Shown in pieces: positions 17,678-27,143 of a stretch of 64,000 nt of DNA. The notes beneath the pieces were generated by a model. That model was not told the origin of the DNA and made no database searches. It worked only from the letters and a program-made list of their open reading frames with translations. The translations under genes were made by a program, and so were the position numbers. The number at the start of each line of letters is the position of its first letter. The first letter of the stretch is position 1. This DNA comes from Nostoc sp. PCC 7524 (GTDB taxonomy: Bacteria > Cyanobacteriota > Cyanobacteriia > Cyanobacteriales > Nostocaceae). Where the stretch lies: assembly GCF_000316645.1 (NCBI RefSeq), contig NC_019684.1, forward strand, positions 1,054,001-1,118,000, written 5' to 3'.

Positions 17678-18961
17678 ATGACAACTGAACTTCTGCAACA
17701 AGTAAGGGTGATTGATCCAGTTTCTCAGACTGATCAAGTGGCTGATGTGGTAATTGCCAATGGTGAAATCCAAGCAGTAGCCCCACAGATTACTGATATT
17801 AGTCCTGATACTCAAATTAGAGATTGTCGGGGACTAATTCTGGGAACTGGGTTAGTAGATTTGTATAGTCACTCCGGCGAACCAGGGTTTGAGGAAAGAG
17901 AAACGCTGTTATCTTTTTTACAAGCGGCGGCAGCTGGTGGTTTTACCAGAGTCAGCATTCTACCCGATACATCGCCAGCCATTGATAACCCGGCGTTGGT
18001 GGCGCAGTTGCAGAAGGAGAGAGGGGGACAAGGTAGAATTTCTCCCCCATCTCCCCCCTCCCTCCCCCACCTCCAAATCTGGGGTGCAATCACCTTAGAC
18101 ATAGCTGGGAAGCAGATGACGGAATTAGCGGATTTAGCAGATGCGGGAGTTGTGGGGTTTACTGATGGGTTGCCTGTAGATAATTTAGGATTAGTGCGAC
18201 GGCTGTTAGAATATGTGCAACCGTTGGGGAAACCTGTAGCATTTTGGCCTTGCGATCGCCAACTTCAATCCAACGGAGTCATGCGGGAAGGTGCGGATGC
18301 GTTGCGGTTTGGTTTACCTCCTGTGCCTGTGAGTGCTGAAACAACTGCGATCGCCTCTTTAATTGAATTGGTAGCTACCATCGGCACACCCATACATATC
18401 ATGCGTGTTTCCACAGCCCGCAGTGTGGAATTAATCGCCACTGCTAAGGCTCAAGGTTTGCCTATTACCGCTAGTACCACTTGGATGCACCTGTTGCTAG
18501 ATACCAAAGCTGTTAAAAGTTACCACACCAGCCTCCATTTAGATCCACCTTTGGGGACTCCCAGTGATCAGAAGGCATTGCGGGAAGCGGTGCGTCAGGG
18601 AATTGTGGATGCGATCGCAGTTGATCATGCACCCTACACCTACGAAGAAAAAGTCCAAGCCTTTGCCGAAGCACCACCAGGAGCAATTGGTTTAGAATTA
18701 GCATTACCTTTGTTGTGGCAGCATCTCGTTGAAACTGGAGAATTTACAGCATTACAATTGTGGCAAGCTTTGAGTACAAATCCAGCACAATGTTTACAAG
18801 CAAGAGTCAGTAAAATTGCTCCTCATCACCAAGCCGAACTCACTTTATTTGATCCCAACAAACCTTGGACAGTAGAAAGAAAAAATCTGTACACCCTTTC
18901 GAGTAATACCCCCTGGTTAGGACAAGAATTAACAGGACGAGTTGTGCAAACTTGGTGTTAG
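17678..18961 (+). CDS. Dihydroorotase-like protein, zinc ligands partly lost
   Basis: 427 residues with the class I dihydroorotase layout. The usual D-x-H-x-H-x-R-E-P-G motif reads DLYSHSGEPGFEE, so the first His is Tyr and the Arg is Gly. The usual H-V-S-T zinc ligand region reads HIMRVSTARSVEL, with Arg in place of His. The catalytic Asp region IVDAIAVDHAPYTYEEK is kept. Active dihydroorotase closes carbamoyl-aspartate to dihydroorotate; this one may be a non-catalytic partner (PyrX-like) or have another activity. A repeat-derived insert (PPSPPSLPH) lies near residue 125. Cyanobacterial annotations usually call it dihydroorotase. Confidence 0.8.
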   Translation: MTTELLQQVRVIDPVSQTDQVADVVIANGEIQAVAPQITDISPDTQIRDCRGLILGTGLVDLYSHSGEPGFEERETLLSFLQAAAAGGFTRVSILPDTSPAIDNPALVAQLQKERGGQGRISPPSPPSLPHLQIWGAITLDIAGKQMTELADLADAGVVGFTDGLPVDNLGLVRRLLEYVQPLGKPVAFWPCDRQLQSNGVMREGADALRFGLPPVPVSAETTAIASLIELVATIGTPIHIMRVSTARSVELIATAKAQGLPITASTTWMHLLLDTKAVKSYHTSLHLDPPLGTPSDQKALREAVRQGIVDAIAVDHAPYTYEEKVQAFAEAPPGAIGLELALPLLWQHLVETGEFTALQLWQALSTNPAQCLQARVSKIAPHHQAELTLFDPNKPWTVERKNLYTLSSNTPWLGQELTGRVVQTWC

Positions 18962-19073
18962 TGAAAAAGTTCGTAGTCAGGACTTTAGTCCTGATCATCT
19001 TTTACTCCAAGCTAGCGATCGCACCAATCAATCTTTATTTATTTTAGTAGCGCGATCGCAGCAAAACTTGACA

Positions 19074-22000
19074 GTTTCAATACCTAATAGAGATTAGTTG
19101 AAATTGCAATTCTCGTCACTACTTTCTTGGATTAACAGATTAATTTCATTGTTTCAATCCCTAATAGGGATTAGTTGAAATTGCAATAATACAGAACCAG
19201 AAGTGGCAGTAATGGAAATTAGCGTTTCAATCCCTAATAGGGATTAGTTGAAATTGCAATATCCAGAAGTCTTAAGCCTGTTGGTACAAAGCTCTTGTTT
19301 CAATCCCTAATAGGGATTAGTTGAAATTGCAATACCCATCAGGGGCAATGCTTTCTACTAAATCTGTTTCAATCCCTAATAGGGATTAGTTGAAATTGCA
19401 ATGATTGATGGCAGCAGTAAATTCATCGCTTATTTGTTTCAATCCCTAATAGGGATTAGTTGAAATTGCAATCTTGGCTTGTCAGAGGGGCAAGTGGAAG
19501 GGCTTGCGTTTCAATCCCTAATAGGGATTAGTTGAAATTGCAATTTGTATCTACGAGATTTTAATCCATTAATAATCGGTTTCAATCCCTAATAGGGATT
19601 AGTTGAAATTGCAATCCGACAATAGCACCGGGTTCCCGGCTTGGTATCTTTACGTTTCAATCCCTAATAGGGATTAGTTGAAATTGCAATAATGGTGGTT
19701 GATAACGGCACCCCCCTTACTCCCGCCGCCGTTTCAATCCCTAATAGGGATTAGTTGAAATTGCAATGTGAGGGCGAGGAGAGGGGGGGTTAAGGCTTTG
19801 ATCGTTTCAATCCCTAATAGGGATTAGTTGAAATTGCAATAGAAGCATCATCTTTTGGGCGGACACCATACTTAAGTTTCAATCCCTAATAGGGATTAGT
19901 TGAAATTGCAATGCTATCACTGCCAGAAGCCCAGTCAATTGCAACTTGTTTCAATCCCTAATAGGGATTAGTTGAAATTGCAATAAGGGTGAGATTCGGC
20001 ACTATCTCAGAGATAAGGCTGTTTCAATCCCTAATAGGGATTAGTTGAAATTGCAATGTTTGTTCTAGCTTGTTGTTTGGTTTGGTCATGTTTCAATCCC
20101 TAATAGGGATTAGTTGAAATTGCAATACCCAAGCCAGCACCAACAAATGTACCAGAAGCAGTGTTTCAATCCCTAATAGGGATTAGTTGAAATTGCAATT
20201 CACCAAATAGCGATCGCCGCTTTGTCTGCTTTTAACCAACCGTTTCAATCCCTAATAGGGATTAGTTGAAATTGCAATGCGTATTTGCGTAAAAGTTGAC
20301 CAACACATGAGCCATGTTTCAATCCCTAATAGGGATTAGTTGAAATTGCAATGGTTATCAGTTATCAATCATCGGTCATGGCTTGATGTTTCAATCCCTA
20401 ATAGGGATTAGTTGAAATTGCAATTTTTCATCTAAGACGGCGATCGCTGCATTCACTGGTTTCAATCCCTAATAGGGATTAGTTGAAATTGCAATCTTAC
20501 CTCTGCATCTTTCGCAAAGTCATACAAGTTTATATGTTTCAATCCCTAATAGGGATTAGTTGAAATTGCAATATTTGGGGCTGTGTCATTAAATTCGGTC
20601 GGATACCGTCGTTTCAATCCCTAATAGGGATTAGTTGAAATTGCAATCCCTGCTACTTTCTCAGTAAATGGGGATTCAAAGTTTCAATCCCTAATAGGGA
20701 TTAGTTGAAATTGCAATGAGTGAGGAGGGGGTGGCGAGTTTCGAAGCCACCGCCGTTTCAATCCCTAATAGGGATTAGTTGAAATTGCAATCCTGGATGT
20801 GCGCGATCGCACTCTCCGGAAAAGTTTCAATCCCTAATAGGGATTAGTTGAAATTGCAATTCTGAGCGCAGTTGTTTAAGTTTGGCCTCCTCATGCTGTA
20901 AGTTTCAATCCCTAATAGGGATTAGTTGAAATTGCAATGTTTCTGGGCAGAAGTACAAGCGCATTGCTCAGGTTTCAATCCCTAATAGGGATTAGTTGAA
21001 ATTGCAATACCGCATCGTCCAAGGCTCTGCCACCGCAGCCCCCGTTAAGTTTCAATCCCTAATAGGGATTAGTTGAAATTGCAATTACCCAAGGTCAGCC
21101 TAGAAGTCCTGATGACACAGCGTTTCAATCCCTAATAGGGATTAGTTGAAATTGCAATCCTAGAAGATCCGATGGCTCCTAATGGTCAGATCGTGTTTCA
21201 ATCCCTAATAGGGATTAGTTGAAATTGCAATTGGGCTTTGCGTTTAAGAAAAGATGTACGTGGTCAGTTTCAATCCCTAATAGGGATTAGTTGAAATTGC
21301 AATTGCTGTTGGCCAACAAGTTTACGCGCTCCGTTGGAAGTTTCAATCCCTAATAGGGATTAGTTGAAATTGCAATCACTAATCGCTAGTAGTTGAGTTT
21401 TCAAGGTACAGTACGGTGTTTCAATCCCTAATAGGGATTAGTTGAAATTGCAATCTATATTAGTGAGTTAGATCAGAAATTAGTAGATAGAGGTTTCAAT
21501 CCCTAATAGGGATTAGTTGAAATTGCAATCAGAAATCTCCTTAAAGGAGATGTTGGCGGAGGGTGTAATCAAGTTTCAATCCCTAATAGGGATTAGTTGA
21601 AATTGCAATAAAAGCCTACCGCTACCGTTTTTACCCAACTGCCGAGCAAGGTTTCAATCCCTAATAGGGATTAGTTGAAATTGCAATCCCAGTCCTTACT
21701 TAATAGAGGGGGCAAAATATCCCGTGTTTCAATCCCTAATAGGGATTAGTTGAAATTGCAATAAAACGCGAGAACTTATTACAGTCGCCAACATCAAGTT
21801 TCAATCCCTAATAGGGATTAGTTGAAATTGCAATGATGAATCCAGACATCTCCGGGCAATTTAAAAGGGTTTCAATCCCTAATAGGGATTAGTTGAAATT
21901 GCAATAATACTTGGCACAACGAGCATATTCAACTTCAGTTGTTTCAATCCCTAATAGGGATTAGTTGAAATTGCAATAACACAAACAGTTCGAGCCTCTG

Positions 22001-22785
22001 GGCTGGCCTACAAAGTTTCAATCCCTAATAGGGATTAGTTGAAATTGCAATATTACAGAGAGATAGAGGAGTTATAGAGTAATGAGTTTCAATCCCTAAT
22101 AGGGATTAGTTGAAATTGCAATACTAATTACTGATTCTGATGAATTAGAACAGGTATTGTTTCAATCCCTAATAGGGATTAGTTGAAATTGCAATTAATT
22201 AACTACAGGCTTAGACCCGGTATTCCTGATGTTTCAATCCCTAATAGGGATTAGTTGAAATTGCAATTTTGGTGGTTTTCCAGGAGTGACACGCGATCGC
22301 GGTTAAGGAGTTTCAATCCCTAATAGGGATTAGTTGAAATTGCAATTCTCCTCTCCCCTCCAGTCCTTTCCCCCCTCCAATAGGTTTCAATCCCTAATAG
22401 GGATTAGTTGAAATTGCAATAGCAGCTAAAAAATTAGCCAGTGCAGGTAAGGATATGTTTCAATCCCTAATAGGGATTAGTTGAAATTGCAATAAGTATC
22501 GTTGCAGATCGTCAATTCGACTTCCCAAGTTTCAATCCCTAATAGGGATTAGTTGAAATTGCAATTTTAAGGAAGTTCCTAAATTGGTGATATATCCTTC
22601 TAAGTTTCAATCCCTAATAGGGATTAGTTGAAATTGCAATTCCTCACAGCCTGATTATGTCTAACTTTGTCAATGTTTCAATCCCTAATAGGGATTAGTT
22701 GAAATTGCAATCTCACGCGCAATTAAAAGCCAGATGTGCTGGATTTCAGTTTCAATCCCTAATAGGGATTAGTTGAAATTGCAAT
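19074..22785 (-). CRISPR. CRISPR array, about 51 repeats of 37 bp
   Basis: I count 51 copies of a 37-bp repeat separated by spacers of about 33-43 bp. On the minus strand each repeat starts ATTGCAATTTCAACTAATCC and ends AGGGATTGAAAC. The GAAAC end gives the usual 8-nt crRNA 5' handle, so transcription runs leftwards from the cas2 side. The leftmost repeat (19074-19110) has two changes (TACCTAATAGAGATT) and is the old, leader-distal end. All other copies appear identical. Spacers show no obvious duplication by eye. The array belongs with the type I-D genes immediately to its right. Confidence 0.98.
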
Positions 22786-22996
22786 CGCCGGAGGCTGAAA
22801 GCTAGACTGTATTTGGTTTTCAAGGTTCAGTTTCGCGGATGGGTTGATTATAACACTAGGAAATGTCAGTTAATTTGCTAGGAATGGCTGAAACCCAGAG
22901 TAGACAAGGTGCGCGGGTAATTTTGGTTTAATTTTTCCGCAAAAGCCTGCACAGCAAAGCATACAGCCATTTTTCCTCAACAACGATTTTGTACAC
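22786..22996 (-). promoter_or_regulatory. CRISPR leader
   Basis: About 211 bases lie between the cas2 stop and the first (newest) repeat. Read on the minus strand, a TATAAT hexamer occurs at 22852-22847, some 60 bases before the first repeat, and can serve as the -10 box of the pre-crRNA promoter. No clear -35 at standard spacing was found. New spacers should be added at 22785. Confidence 0.7.
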
Positions 22997-23302
22997 CTAC
23001 CCATCCGCGCATTCAGCAAAGAAAATCGTCTCATCACGGGGTTGTTCGCCACCGATGCGTTCGATTTTACCAAAACAGCAAGCACAGAGAAAATAAAAGC
23101 GGATGCTGTCGGTATCTGGTTTAATCAATTTGTGTAAGCGCGATCGCAATTTAGCATATTGAGTATCAGTCAGTTGACACTCAAACACACTATACTGCAC
23201 CCATTGACCATAGGATTTCAGGATTTTGTGGATTTTAGTGCGGCGTTTATCCTCCGGCACATCGTAAGATATAACCACCTTCTTCCTTAATTCATCTTTC
23301 AC
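22997..23302 (-). CDS. cas2: CRISPR-associated endoribonuclease/adaptation protein Cas2
   Basis: 101 residues. The ferredoxin-like core starts VVISYDVPEDKRRTKIHKIL (the Asp of YDVP is the conserved acidic residue) and continues GQWVQYSVFECQLTDTQYAK, as in Cas2. It forms the spacer-integration complex with Cas1. It is the last cas gene before the array leader and lies 54 bp after cas1, with CCTGTAA heptamer repeats between them. The C-terminal tail (FFAECADG) is slightly longer than in some Cas2 proteins. Confidence 0.95.
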   Translation of the reverse strand: MKDELRKKVVISYDVPEDKRRTKIHKILKSYGQWVQYSVFECQLTDTQYAKLRSRLHKLIKPDTDSIRFYFLCACCFGKIERIGGEQPRDETIFFAECADG

Positions 23303-23322
23303 TCAAAATCTCCCCCATACTC

Positions 23323-23359
23323 CATAACCTGTAACCTGTAACCTGTAACCTGTCACCTA
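23323..23359. repeat. CCTGTAA heptamer repeat between cas1 and cas2
   Basis: About five tandem copies of CCTGTAA/CCTGTCA separate the two adaptation genes and just touch the cas1 stop. The same heptamer is found in the cas4 5' end and at about 53064-53157. Confidence 0.8.
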
Positions 23360-24361
23360 TTTCAAAACCAATGGCGGATATTTCTCCGTTTCGCCCATGA
23401 GATATTTCGCCAGTAACCGCGCTTGGAGTTCAAAAGCTTCTTGATAAGTACATTTGCGCCCCATCACAGGGTGTTTAAATTCCGATTGTTTCTTTTTTTG
23501 ATATAAGCTCAAGAAAGTTTTTCGCCCTTCTGGTGTCAGGGAAACTGCACCGCTTACAGGTTCAGTAACAAAATCTGTGGGTGTTAGTAATTGCTTATTT
23601 AAGGTAGATAGCACTACTGCGTCTACTATTAGAGGACGAAATTCTTCCATTAAGTCTAGAGCTAGGGAGGGTCTACCATAGCGATCGCAATGCAGGTATC
23701 CTAAATATGGATCAAATCCGGCAATATTAATTGCTCCTTGTACGTCATGGCGTAATAATGAATAGCCAAAACTAAGTAAAGAATTCACCGGATCAGTTGG
23801 AGGACGGCGCAAACGGTGAGAAAATTCAAAATCTGGATGACGAATGAGTTGATTAAAACAGCCAAAATAAGCTGCACTTCCAGCACCTTCTAGACCTCGC
23901 AGTGAGTTGATATTATGTGTATTATCAATGGGTGCGATCGCTTGTTCTAGATGTGTAATATGTTTAGATAAATCTATTTCTGCACATTCACGCTGGTGAC
24001 GGGTGAGGATATTTCGATAATTTTTCAACTTACCACGCACAAAACCTTGGACAACATGAATTGCTGCGGGTGATTCTCCAACTGCTTGCCATTGGGCTTT
24101 TCTGATGAAAATATTCTTAGTCACTTCTGGTTCTATGCGTCCTAAATACCGACCATTTTCTGTGAGGAAGGTTAAGGGAATATGGCGTTCTAATAGTTCA
24201 GAAATGACGGCGGGTGAAACTGTAGCTCGTCCTAAAATTACTACGCCATCTATTTTAATTAGTGGCACATCTAATATTACTTTTTTATCGAATTTAACGC
24301 TGAGGCGTTCGTCAATTTTGCCAATGAAGGCATCTTCTTGGGTGATATAAACTGTACCCAT
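23357..24361 (-). CDS. cas1: CRISPR-associated integrase Cas1
   Basis: 334 residues, normal for Cas1 of subtype I-D. N-terminal beta domain with PLIKIDGVVILGRATVSPAV, then the helical catalytic domain with LRGLEGAGSAAYFGCFN (metal-binding Glu region), a His in LRHDVQGAINIAGFDPYLG and the acidic DLMEEFRPLIVDA. These are the conserved metal ligands of Cas1. With Cas2 (and Cas4) it inserts new spacers. It is followed by cas2 and preceded by a 175-bp repeat-containing gap to cas4. Confidence 0.96.
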   Translation of the reverse strand: MGTVYITQEDAFIGKIDERLSVKFDKKVILDVPLIKIDGVVILGRATVSPAVISELLERHIPLTFLTENGRYLGRIEPEVTKNIFIRKAQWQAVGESPAAIHVVQGFVRGKLKNYRNILTRHQRECAEIDLSKHITHLEQAIAPIDNTHNINSLRGLEGAGSAAYFGCFNQLIRHPDFEFSHRLRRPPTDPVNSLLSFGYSLLRHDVQGAINIAGFDPYLGYLHCDRYGRPSLALDLMEEFRPLIVDAVVLSTLNKQLLTPTDFVTEPVSGAVSLTPEGRKTFLSLYQKKKQSEFKHPVMGRKCTYQEAFELQARLLAKYLMGETEKYPPLVLK

Positions 24362-24536
24362 GATTGTCTCCTAATTTATTAGAGAGTAAGAGAATATTTA
24401 ACGCAGAGTGGCGCGGAGGGAAACGCAGAGTTACGCGGAGAGTGAGACTTGTGTTTCTTCTTTGCGTCTTTGCGTCTACCCTCCGGGAACGCCAGAGGCG
24501 AATGCGTGAGCTTTTAATTAAGTTTGTACAAGAGTC
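24362..24536. repeat. Repeat-derived spacer between cas4 and cas1
   Basis: The gap contains the widespread cyanobacterial motif family AACGCAGAG-GCGCGGAGGG / ACGCAGAGTTACGCGGAG and TTTGCGTCTTTGCGTCTACC. No gene is present. The gap is unusual within an otherwise tightly packed operon. Confidence 0.55.
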
Positions 24537-25214
24537 TTAACTAGCTTCTTGATAATGTTTGACTTTTTCGCTAGATTGTGGTAGACATTGCTGATATAAA
24601 CTGCATCCATCACAGCGTTTAGTTTTGATAGGTTTGGGCATTGCGCCTGTAAATAGCAGCATTTGGACGGCTTCAATAGTAGCGATCGCACTTTGGCGTA
24701 ATTCAGCGTTAATTTCTACTAATTGACGTTGATGTGAATGTGCATAGTAAATATAGCCTGTGCTGATAGATTTTCCGGTCATTTCTTCTAAACACAAAGC
24801 TTGAGCGCAGACTTGTAATTCATCGTTATCCCATTCACCTTTCCGTCCGCGTTTGTATTCGACTGGATACCATTCCCCATTTTCGGATTCAATTAAATCA
24901 GCTTTACCGATAAGTTTGTACTGCTCTGATTTCAACCAAATAGCGCGAATTTGCCAGATTTCTTCCCGTTGTCCTGTACCAACAGTATGCACGCGATCGT
25001 GTAAACTTGTGCCTTCAATTGTGTATTGATTATCAATAAACTCTCCTGCACAAAACATTCGCCAACAGCGATGCGGACAGTAAGAATATTGGTTTAACGC
25101 TGCAATTGGAATATATTCTTCAGGTGACAGATTAGAAGGTGATAGGTTACAGGTTACAGGTGACAGATTAGATGATTTAGGTGAAAGGAAATTAGTGAAG
25201 TCTTGATTATTCAT
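24537..25214 (-). CDS. cas4: CRISPR-associated Cas4 exonuclease (Fe-S, RecB-type)
   Basis: 225 residues. Cys46 (in YSYCPHRCW) and Cys201, Cys204 and Cys210 (CDGCSLYQQC) can hold the [4Fe-4S] cluster. His72, Asp106, Glu119 and Lys121 (WYPVEYKRGRKG) form the RecB-type nuclease site. Cas4 trims prespacers and selects PAM-proximal ends. The first 30 residues (NLSPVTCNLSPSNLSPEE) are encoded by GGTGACA/GGTTACA-like heptamers and are not part of the fold. The start codon overlaps the stop of the four-helix-bundle gene by one base, so the two are translationally coupled. Confidence 0.95.
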   Translation of the reverse strand: MNNQDFTNFLSPKSSNLSPVTCNLSPSNLSPEEYIPIAALNQYSYCPHRCWRMFCAGEFIDNQYTIEGTSLHDRVHTVGTGQREEIWQIRAIWLKSEQYKLIGKADLIESENGEWYPVEYKRGRKGEWDNDELQVCAQALCLEEMTGKSISTGYIYYAHSHQRQLVEINAELRQSAIATIEAVQMLLFTGAMPKPIKTKRCDGCSLYQQCLPQSSEKVKHYQEAS

Positions 25215-25579
25215 TAGCTTTTTAATATGCGATTACGAAGAGAGGTGATCATTTTACTGATTTCTGTAATTAAAGATAATGTTGGATTGGCTTGATCTAG
25301 TGTGAGATAATTGAGCCTGACTGCCAGCATTAAAAAAGTTTCTGTTTCCATTAATGAACCTTTAGATATTGCTAGAAAATGAGCATAATCATTTTTGCTG
25401 CTACATCGTCCGTGTCCTTCAGCTATATTTGCAGGTACAGATACTGCTGCACGAGTAATTTGTGATGTGATTCGATATATTTCTGTATGTGGAAAACTTG
25501 TAGTTAATTGATATATCTGAACCACCATATCCATTGATTTTTGCCAGACAATTAAATCTCGATATGACTCAATTTTCAC
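25214..25579 (-). CDS. Four-helix-bundle protein (23S rRNA IVP / Avd-like fold) inside cas operon
   Basis: 121 residues. ESYRDLIVWQKSMDMVVQIY, then ITSQITRAAVSVPANIAEGH and FLAISKGSLMETETFLMLAV, are hallmarks of the four-helix-bundle family found in 23S rRNA intervening sequences and in Avd of diversity-generating retroelements. Avd-type relatives form pentameric nucleic-acid-binding barrels. The gene starts four bases inside cas6 (overlap 25576-25579) and ends on the cas4 start codon. It is therefore embedded in the translation chain, not merely inserted. No function in CRISPR is known to me. Confidence 0.85.
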   Translation of the reverse strand: MKIESYRDLIVWQKSMDMVVQIYQLTTSFPHTEIYRITSQITRAAVSVPANIAEGHGRCSSKNDYAHFLAISKGSLMETETFLMLAVRLNYLTLDQANPTLSLITEISKMITSLRNRILKS

Positions 25580-26418
25580 AACCTTCTAATCATTCCCATT
25601 CCCATAGTTGTTTTACGCCCCACACCTGCATATAAGGCAAAGTCAGCTAAAGCATTCAGTTGCTTAATTTGTATCGGTTCAGCTTCACCTAAAATTCGAT
25701 AATTTACTTCCCCAATAAGTCCAATAAATTTACTGCGGGAATCAGCTAATATTTCCGTATGGATATCAATAAAAGAAGGAAAAATTGACTCAATTGCAAT
25801 TTGAGTAAATTCTATTCCACTATATTTATTCCACCGCGAAAGTAGGGAATTAAAAACACATTCTCTAGTGGGAAGAGTCGTATCGAAATGTCCTTGGCGG
25901 AAAGCTGTGGGTGTGCAGAAAGCTAAGTTAAGAGTGCGTTCGCTCTCACTAGCTTCCTCATACAATTGCTCATAAGTACAAGCATTCGCCCAAGGTTGCG
26001 TTGATTGGGGTGTGCCTTGAATGCTGGTAATATATAAATCTGCTGAACCCAAATGCCAAGGATGTTCCGGGTTGAGATTGAGCCACAATGGAGTTAGCTG
26101 ACTAAATAAGGTGTCATCCAGTAGAGAAACACGCCACCAACAAGGAGTTCCGGCTGGGATTGGCTGTTGATGTGAATGTTGTAAGCTATTGCTAGCAGCA
26201 TAGTGAGATTTATATTGACTGCGCTGTTGTCTCCTAACTATTTGCAGAGGCGAGAGGGTGAAGGCTTTGTCTGCGGTAGAATCATGTAAGCGATCGCCCA
26301 ATTGTCGATCTACAGAACTGACAAGGGTTAAAAATAACGCGTGTAAATGTCTACCTGTGAGATAGTGCGGCGGAATCGGCGACTGAGGAAGGAGGTTAAG
26401 GACTAGACTGTGAGGCAT
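25576..26418 (-). CDS. cas6: CRISPR-associated endoribonuclease Cas6
   Basis: I choose Met 26418 (PHSLVLNLLPQSPIPPHYLT), the usual Cas6 beginning, over the ATG at 26448, which would lengthen the overlap with the oxygenase gene. About 280 residues with the tandem ferredoxin-like fold and the Gly-rich C-terminal loop GVGRKTTMGMGMIRRL. An N-terminal HLHALFLTLVSSVDRQLGDRLH segment contains the His expected in the active site. It cuts pre-crRNA in the repeat to leave the ATTGAAAC handle. It is coupled downstream to the four-helix-bundle gene by a 4-base overlap. Confidence 0.93.
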   Translation of the reverse strand: MPHSLVLNLLPQSPIPPHYLTGRHLHALFLTLVSSVDRQLGDRLHDSTADKAFTLSPLQIVRRQQRSQYKSHYAASNSLQHSHQQPIPAGTPCWWRVSLLDDTLFSQLTPLWLNLNPEHPWHLGSADLYITSIQGTPQSTQPWANACTYEQLYEEASESERTLNLAFCTPTAFRQGHFDTTLPTRECVFNSLLSRWNKYSGIEFTQIAIESIFPSFIDIHTEILADSRSKFIGLIGEVNYRILGEAEPIQIKQLNALADFALYAGVGRKTTMGMGMIRRL

Positions 26419-27028
26419 ATTTTCGTTTTTTAGTCGTAGACTGAGCAACTCTGGACTCTACTGTAAACTCTGGTATTTCTACGAGTTCAGTACCGCTTAA
26501 AGTATACTGCTCGCAAACTAAACTCAGGCGATTTCCAGGGGTTTTAACAGCGTTGACAGAGTGAGTTAAATCACCTTGGAAGTAAACTAAAGTATTCATT
26601 TGCGGTTTAATTTGTCCAAGTTGGCGTTTGTGGGATTTAAGAACTAATTCCCCCCCTTCCATATCAGGTGGTACGCGTACATATAGCACGCTAACCACTG
26701 TAGGCGGCTCAATAGTTTTACAATAAGAACGCAGAGAGCGATCGATATGCGGATCAACGCGAGAGCCTTCTTTCAGTAGTAAAGGATTGAGGTAAAAAGC
26801 GTTACATTCAGGTAAAAGAGCCAAATCTAAGTAAGGCTTAAAGTAGGGGAATTGTTGCTCTACCTTGGATATATGCGATTTTTGAAACACCACAGAGAAA
26901 CCTTTAGTCCCCACAAAATCGCGGTTGAGGTTGTTAATAGCAAAGTAAGGACAAGCGTGAATTTCTCCCCACAAGTGCTTAAGATAGTCACTGGGAAAGG
27001 CGTTTGGTTGTTGTTGATAGTGTTTCAC
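26396..27028 (-). CDS. 2-oxoglutarate/Fe(II)-dependent oxygenase overlapping cas6
   Basis: 210 residues. The facial triad is visible: His94 and Asp96 in VDPHIDRSLRSY, distal His156 in GDLTHSVNAV, and Arg167 (GNRLSLVCEQY) for 2-oxoglutarate. MEGGELVLKSHKRQ fits the double-stranded beta-helix of prolyl-4-hydroxylase/PKHD-type enzymes. Its 3' end overlaps cas6 by about 23 bases, so it is the first gene of the run oxygenase-cas6-helix bundle-cas4. The substrate is unknown; AlkB-like nucleic-acid demethylation, protein hydroxylation or a non-CRISPR role are all possible. The tail is Lys/Ser-rich. Confidence 0.85.
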   Translation of the reverse strand: MKHYQQQPNAFPSDYLKHLWGEIHACPYFAINNLNRDFVGTKGFSVVFQKSHISKVEQQFPYFKPYLDLALLPECNAFYLNPLLLKEGSRVDPHIDRSLRSYCKTIEPPTVVSVLYVRVPPDMEGGELVLKSHKRQLGQIKPQMNTLVYFQGDLTHSVNAVKTPGNRLSLVCEQYTLSGTELVEIPEFTVESRVAQSTTKKRKYASQSSP

Positions 27029-27143
27029 AGGTGTAGGAGAATAGGAGGGGCGATCGCTAAATTACGGTATCTAAAATTGTAAAGACTGTGGAGTAATAGT
27101 AGGATTCTTTTGGTCAAAAAAAATGCCATAGGGAGTTAGCAAC
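27029..27143. promoter_or_regulatory. Divergent intergenic region within the cas block
   Basis: A 115-bp AT-rich gap between the leftward oxygenase/cas6 unit and the rightward 136-residue gene. Because that gene interrupts the minus-strand operon, a separate promoter for the adaptation/processing genes must lie here or upstream. No clear -10/-35 pair is assigned. Confidence 0.4.
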
